A DNA stretch of 64,000 bases from Chrysophaeum taylorii. Lineage: Eukaryota > Sar > Pelagophyceae > Pelagomonadales > Pelagomonadaceae. Of the stretch, positions 59,184 to 64,000 are shown one piece after another. The DNA is taken from positions 62,001 to 126,000 of the forward strand of contig JAQMWT010000570.1 in the NCBI GenBank assembly GCA_029834535.1, read 5' to 3'. Positions within the stretch are counted from its first letter, which is position 1. Every line of letters begins with the position of its first letter. The position numbers and the translations under genes were made by a program. Under the pieces are notes generated by a model. The model was not told where the DNA came from, ran no database searches, and worked only from the letters and a program-made list of their open reading frames with translations.

Positions 59184-60832
59184 CTTCCTTTTAATTAAAT
59201 ATTAACAGCACCTCGAGGCAACTGCGATTGTCGATGTCTGTGGGGCGTCGATCGCGCTACTAGTCGCCGTGCTCCATTTTAGATGCTCAGGTTCTTCATC
59301 GTCAGGGCGTTCAAGATCCGAACGCGGCGCGCCTCGTTTACTTTCTACGATCGCTCGCAATCTTCAACAACCCGCGGGGCAAATTATTATGGGCCCGATC
59401 TCGTCGGAAGGGGACGCGCCGCAACTGTCTGCCTGTCTGTCTGTCTGTCTCTCTGTCTGTCTGTCTGTCTGTCCAGGGGAGGTCCTCCTCCCCAACATTC
59501 GTGACCGAGACTTTACTACGGTGGTGTGCGGCCACTCCTAGGGCGGTACGTATGGTCGCGGCGTCGTCCTCCACGTCGGTGGTGGTGGCGGCGTGTCGAC
59601 GACGACGACAACAAGCCCGCGCTCAATGCGCGCCGCGAGCCCGCGTCCCGTGACGGAGTGAGCTCTCGAGACGCGACGTGGCCGTATGGCTGACATCTCT
59701 ACGCGAACGACGAATCCGCGAAACAAGAGCCGATACGAGACGCCGGCATCGACGCGTTTCACCCTGCCCGGCCATTACTCTCGACGCTCCCGCAACTCCC
59801 GACATATCGCCTACTCGACATCCATGGCCGCAACGACCAGCTCGCCACCTTTTACACCATCGCATGCTACTGATCGCGAGCAGCTTCTCCGCGTTCTGGA
59901 CGCAACTGGACGTAATTTGCCTCGTGCTGGCGCTGCGCGGCGGCATCTTAGAATGAATGGTACTGCAGATCACATAGATAGTCACAACGCGAGACCCTCC
60001 AAGATCGATTGCCACAACGGTCGACGCGGCTCACAACGCGGTGACTACTTTACCCTGTGTTTCCACGTTTACTGCGAATTTTCGAACATTCGTCCTGCGT
60101 TATCGCCGTACCGACGTTGGGCAGGCTTATGATGGCGGTCATCGGAGCGCTTTCTCCGAGCCAACAAAAAATGTTGCCGTTCAACGCGCCGCCGCCGCAG
60201 AGTGCGCCACGCCGAAGTCCACGTCATGCTTTGTATTATTATGTTCCGCTTCAACATCGCGAGCCCAAGCGCCCAGTACGACAATCCACAGGAAACAAAG
60301 GGCAGCCTGCCTCATAACGCCGCCTCTCCACCCACAGCAGCAGCAGCTTAAAAGAAACGGGATGCGCACGACGGCCGCAAAAAATTAGAGTGGACAACCA
60401 CCCGCACATCTGACACCAGAAGAAGCTCTATTTGGTGTTGGTGGTGACATGCTCCGCCGAATAAGCGCGGCGACGTGCTCCGCCGAATAAGCGCTCGCTC
60501 CACGCTGTGACCGGGCTCGAAGAAGAAGAAGAAGAAGAAGAAGAAGTGCGCACCGGCCGGCGCCAGGGCTAGCTGACATACATAGCACAGGCGCCGACCA
60601 TTCTCGCAGGTTGAATTTTTCGAAATTTAAAAGTTCACCGAACCACTGGCATCTGATTCCTTTAAAATCAATCCAGCTCAGATGTATCCTCCGTCTGCAA
60701 CGGTTAACGGATCGAAAGGCATTTCAAAATTGCGAACACAAAAGTTGAGTAGAGATCAACGGACATTTCTCGCGCGTGGCTGTCGAAGAAAATAAAGCGT
60801 GGCCCTCTCCCATTTAGTCACCGGGAGAGAGC
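59184..60832. other. Intergenic; contains a tandem 26-bp duplication
   Basis: 60446-60471 and 60472-60494 are near-identical tandem copies (GCTCCGCCGAATAAGCGC). A GAA run lies at 60519-60545. A plus-strand frame at 59686-60132 lacks codon bias and is not called. Confidence 0.45.
59425..59473. repeat. (CTGT)n microsatellite
   Basis: About twelve CTGT/TCTG units with two interruptions. Confidence 0.9.
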
Positions 60833-63800
60833 ATGGCGTTGGACCAGTGCTACGTGGAGTCACGGTGCCGGTCCTGCGCCAAGGCATGCTGGAAGTACCA
60901 AGAGGAGGACGACATGGTCTCCAAGAGGCGGCATCTGTTTTGGATCGAGAGGGCGCGGAGCGGGCAGGCAACGTGCATCCGGGGGTGCGGGGAGCTCATT
61001 GCGAAGGGCGTCGTGCGGATCGGAACACCTATCGCCGACTCGCGCGGTTGCAGCGGCGTGATAAGCACGTGGTGCCACGTGGAGTGTGTGATGCTGGCCG
61101 ACACGGTGCGCAAGCACGGGAAGATCGCGCCGGAGCGCGACATGTTTGGTTGGTCGGAGCTAAGCCCCTCGGAGCAGCAGACGGTCGTAGCAGAGCTCGC
61201 GAAGGAGGACCGCGAGGTGGACCGGCCGCTCGACCCGAGCGACCCGGCCTTCCTCCCGCAGCGCGCGTTGCCGCGCGTCGCGCCCCCGCCCAATATTGCG
61301 ATGACGCTGCTGCCCTACCAGGAGGAGGGGTTTGGGTGGATGCGCGGCCGGGAGCGCGGCGAGGGCGACGGGATATTGGGCGGGATTTTGGCGGACGAGA
61401 TGGGTATGGGAAAGACCCTGCAGGCGGTGTCGCTCCTCGCGGCCGACGCTGCCGACGCGGTGCGGTCGGACAAGTCGAAGAAGAAAAAAAAGTCGTCGCC
61501 AGAAGGGCACCAGACGGCGGATCACGACGAGTACGCGTTCGCGCTCCCAAAGACGACGCTGGTGGTGCTGCCGTCGAGCGCCTTGTACCAGTGGCACGAC
61601 GAGATCGTGCGGTACTGGAAGGCGGCGCGAGACGAAAAGGGTCGCAAGCTCCCCGCGCCCAAGATCCTCGTTTACTACCAGAATCGCGGTCGCGCGACGC
61701 CGCAGACGCTCGACGATCACGACGTGGTCCTCACGACCTATCCCGTCCTCGAGGTCGAGTACCGCAATCAGGTCTCGGTGTGCCGCGTCGAATGCGAGTT
61801 CTGCGGCAAGAGGATGCTCCCGCGCAAGCTCAAGAGCCACTTCAAGTACCAGTGTGGTCCGCACGCCCGGCGCACGGCAAAGCAGGCAAAGACCCACCGA
61901 AAGGCCGACCGAGGCGTCGACGATTCGGCAGATAAGCGGCGGCCGGCCAAGAAGGTGACGGACGTGAGCGGGACGACGGTCGGGGAAACCTCGGACACCA
62001 AGCCGGCCTTCTTCCACTACCTCGACGCGACGCGCGAGGAAGTCGAGGCCGAGCTCGGCTCGGCGACGCCCAAGGATGTTCGCAGGCTGCAGCGAGATCG
62101 CTGGAACGCGATGAGCGACGCGGAAAAGGCACGGTTCGAGGCGACGGAGAAGTCACCCGCGCGCCGCCGCCGCCGCCGCTCTTCTTCTGCCAAGGGCGGC
62201 GTCAACACGCCCTCGCAGATATACTGGGACCTCATGGTTTCTGCCGATCGCGAAGACGAGATTAAGAGTCAGTTCGACAAGGGCCGCCGCAAACAAGACG
62301 ACCGCGACGACGAGCCCGCCGACGACAACGATGACGACAAGAAGGGCCGCCGCCGCCGCCGCCGCCGGCGGAAAGACGACGACGACGACGACGGCGAGCC
62401 CATTGACGTCGAGGTGGAGGAGCCGGGCGACCTCGCGCCGTCTTTCGAATCTGAGGAGGTCGAGCAGAACCCAGCGACTATCCCTGAGGATGACGACGGC
62501 GATGTGCCACTCGAGCGGTCGTCACCGCGCAACCAGCCGCGGGAGGACGAGAAAGAGCAGAACCAAGTGACTATCTCCGATGATGATGATGATGATGTGC
62601 CACTCAAGCGGTCGTCGCCGCGTTCGCGCAAGCCTGTCATTCGGTTTTCGCCTGCTCTCAAAGACGTCGACGACCGCGAGGAAGCCGACCGCGGCGAGGA
62701 AGACGTGGCTGCTGCAGAGGGTGGTGACGACGCGCCGGCGCGTAGGCCTCGGGCGTTGCGCGAGCTCGACGACACTTTAGTGTCGGGCAACCGCGACCAG
62801 GCGCCTTCGATGGTCACGCCCAGCCGCCTTCGCCGGAAGCAGCGTTCTTCCGACGAGGAGCCCGCGCCGGAGAAGAAGCCAGAGCCGAAGAAGAAAGCAA
62901 AGAAGGCTGAGAGGAAAGCCAAGTCGCCGTCGAAAAGGAAGGCTGACGACGATGAGGATGAGTACGAGGAGGAGGAGGAGGAGGAGGAGGACGACGACGA
63001 CGAAGACGACGACGACTACGACGACGACGAGGTCGAGGTTGTTGTCGCGAAAAAGAAACCGGCTTCAAAGAAGGCAAAGAAGGAGAAGCTCGCCGCTGCG
63101 AAGATAGACGACGACGATGAAGTGGAGGTCGTCTCGAAGAATAAAAAATCGGCTGCAAAAAAGAAGAGCCGTGGGGGAGACGACGTGGAAAGCGAATCGG
63201 ACGGCGAGCGCGAGCAGCTGATCGAAGAGCTCGTGCGCCAAGCAATGGAGCGCGCAGCCGAGGCTCGCGCCAAACCCAAGAAGAAAAAGCGTAAGAAGTC
63301 GGGGTCCAAAAAGCAGGCCGAGGGCAAGAAGAAGAAAAAGATGTCGGAGAACAAGAAGAAGAAGAAGCTGGAGGACGATTCGGAATCCTCGTCGTCTGAG
63401 GACGAGTCGTCTTCTTCCTCGGACGACGAGGAGGAAGAAGAGGGGGGCTTCGCGCCGGCGGACCTCGTCAAGGACGTCGAGGGCGTGGACTTGCGCGGGT
63501 CGATACTCCACTGCGGTTTGTGGCGGCGCGTCATCCTCGACGAAGCGCACCGCATCAAGGGATTCAACTCGTCGACAGCCAAGGCGGCCTTCGCGCTCCG
63601 CGCCGAGCGGCGCTGGTGTCTCACCGGAACGCCCCTCCAGAACCGCGTCAAGGAGCTCCAGTCGCTCGTCCGGTACCTCCAGGTGGACCCGTATGCGTAC
63701 TACTTTTGCAGCAAGAAGGGCTGCAAGTGCAAGATGCTGTACTGGGGTTTCGGGGCGCGCGGCGCACATTGCGAGCATTGCGGCCACGCGCCCATGATGC

Positions 63801-64000
63801 ACTACAACGTGTTCAACCGAAAGATCCTGAAACCGATCGAGCAGGCGGGCTACTTTGGGGCCGGGGCGCGCGCCATGCGCGACTTGCGCGCCAAGGTACT
63901 CAACGTGTCGATGCTCCGGCGCACCAAAAAGGAGCGCGAGAACGACCTCAAGCTGCCGCCGCTCGACGTGAAGATGGTGGAATTAGAATTAAAGCGCGAG
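60833..64000 (+). CDS. Rad16/HLTF-like SNF2 ATPase with PARP-type zinc finger; runs off right edge
   Basis: Open for 1056 codons from ATG 60833 (MALDQCYVESRC) to the window end. N-terminal PARP-type zinc finger about 5-95 (CRSCAKACW, CIRGCGELI, GVVRIGTP, WCHVEC). SNF2 motif I is DEMGMGKT at 188-195, Ia LVVLPSSALYQW, Ib VVLTTYPVLEVEY near 300. Motif II LDEAHRIKG lies only at about 902-910, then LTGTPLQNRVKEL and LRRTKKER. The ~585 residues between Ib and II contain a Cys2-His-Cys finger (CEFCGKRM...HFKYQC), an HMG-box-like block (RDRWNAMSDAEKARFEA) and long Lys and Asp/Glu runs. Later a Zn-like CSKKGCKCK...CEHCGH follows. Likely nucleotide-excision-repair or chromatin ATPase (Rad16 family). 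Helicase C-terminal and any RING domain lie beyond the window. Confidence 0.85.
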   Translation, partial: MALDQCYVESRCRSCAKACWKYQEEDDMVSKRRHLFWIERARSGQATCIRGCGELIAKGVVRIGTPIADSRGCSGVISTWCHVECVMLADTVRKHGKIAPERDMFGWSELSPSEQQTVVAELAKEDREVDRPLDPSDPAFLPQRALPRVAPPPNIAMTLLPYQEEGFGWMRGRERGEGDGILGGILADEMGMGKTLQAVSLLAADAADAVRSDKSKKKKKSSPEGHQTADHDEYAFALPKTTLVVLPSSALYQWHDEIVRYWKAARDEKGRKLPAPKILVYYQNRGRATPQTLDDHDVVLTTYPVLEVEYRNQVSVCRVECEFCGKRMLPRKLKSHFKYQCGPHARRTAKQAKTHRKADRGVDDSADKRRPAKKVTDVSGTTVGETSDTKPAFFHYLDATREEVEAELGSATPKDVRRLQRDRWNAMSDAEKARFEATEKSPARRRRRRSSSAKGGVNTPSQIYWDLMVSADREDEIKSQFDKGRRKQDDRDDEPADDNDDDKKGRRRRRRRRKDDDDDDGEPIDVEVEEPGDLAPSFESEEVEQNPATIPEDDDGDVPLERSSPRNQPREDEKEQNQVTISDDDDDDVPLKRSSPRSRKPVIRFSPALKDVDDREEADRGEEDVAAAEGGDDAPARRPRALRELDDTLVSGNRDQAPSMVTPSRLRRKQRSSDEEPAPEKKPEPKKKAKKAERKAKSPSKRKADDDEDEYEEEEEEEEDDDDEDDDDYDDDEVEVVVAKKKPASKKAKKEKLAAAKIDDDDEVEVVSKNKKSAAKKKSRGGDDVESESDGEREQLIEELVRQAMERAAEARAKPKKKKRKKSGSKKQAEGKKKKKMSENKKKKKLEDDSESSSSEDESSSSSDDEEEEEGGFAPADLVKDVEGVDLRGSILHCGLWRRVILDEAHRIKGFNSSTAKAAFALRAERRWCLTGTPLQNRVKELQSLVRYLQVDPYAYYFCSKKGCKCKMLYWGFGARGAHCEHCGHAPMMHYNVFNRKILKPIEQAGYFGAGARAMRDLRAKVLNVSMLRRTKKERENDLKLPPLDVKMVELELKRE

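Noticed and set aside
59686-60132. 148-residue plus-strand frame
   Set aside because: No codon bias, no recognised family and an equally long opposite-strand frame.
60799-61935. 378-residue frame starting at 60799
   Set aside because: Shifted against the SNF2 reading frame that carries all motifs from 60833.
1-64000. CRISPR arrays or bacterial operons
   Set aside because: No regularly spaced direct repeats; gene architecture, introns and protein families are eukaryotic.

Overview
The window is nuclear DNA from a GC-rich, gene-dense eukaryotic alga, most likely a stramenopile (pelagophyte-like). Four things point that way. Coding frames are long, with strong G/C third-position preference. 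GT-AG introns are very small (38-57 nt where I could place them). Clearly eukaryotic genes are present: VPS15, a proteasome alpha subunit, DMAP1/SWC4, DGAT1 and a Rad16-type SNF2 ATPase. Two proteins begin with a signal peptide followed by a Phe at the presumed cleavage site, as expected for a complex (secondary) plastid. A DRC8/EFCAB2 homologue implies that the lineage keeps a motile flagellum. The assignment is inference; I ran no searches.

Layout. 1-4.7 kb: a broken Ty1/copia fossil running off the left edge, ending beside a 37-bp copy of a (TTAG)n-tailed retroposon. 4.8-17.0 kb: a tight block of host genes: a DxD glycosyltransferase, DRC8, an ACBP-PH-DGAT1 fusion, a processive family-2 glycosyltransferase, and a 1688-residue XPG/Asteroid-like nuclease fused to a DExH helicase. 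17.0-20.7 kb: lower-GC DNA with a decayed or intron-rich unknown gene, three TGACGTCA palindromes and a retroposon copy. 20.7-23.1 kb: an MRH/EGF type I membrane protein and an alpha/beta hydrolase. 23.1-31.0 kb: a graveyard and nest of mobile DNA around one intact gene, a bacterial-type methyltransferase. It holds a 259-bp MITE with an 8-bp target duplication, a Sel1-repeat gene split by a retroposon, an array of GAGCCTGGGAGTTGC motifs, and two LINE reverse-transcriptase fragments in inverted orientation. One of those fragments is interrupted by a 768-bp non-autonomous hAT element that seems to carry a captured exon.

31.0-38.8 kb: signalling and housekeeping genes: an EF-hand/RGS protein, an FNR-like oxidoreductase, an EF-hand plus zeta-type kinase, a five-exon proteasome alpha subunit, and a Ser/Thr kinase fused to a response-regulator receiver domain. 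38.8-42.1 kb: gene-poor DNA with a degenerate CATCCGCGTCTGC repeat. 42.1-46.7 kb: an armadillo-repeat protein and a damaged or intron-rich ankyrin gene. 48.0-59.2 kb: VPS15, DMAP1/SWC4, a double-domain sulfotransferase and a small unknown gene. 60.8-64.0 kb: the first 1056 codons of a Rad16-like SNF2 ATPase with a PARP-type zinc finger and a ~585-residue insertion between helicase motifs; it continues past the right edge.

The genes do not form one pathway. They are a mix of secretory glycan and sulfate chemistry (three transferases plus the MRH protein), lipid storage (DGAT1), phosphoinositide/endosome function (VPS15), chromatin (DMAP1, SNF2) and Ca2+/G-protein/two-component-style signalling. 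Several genes are unusual domain fusions. Divergent pairs with short shared promoters are frequent (DRC8/DGAT1, RGS/oxidoreductase, sulfotransferase/unknown).
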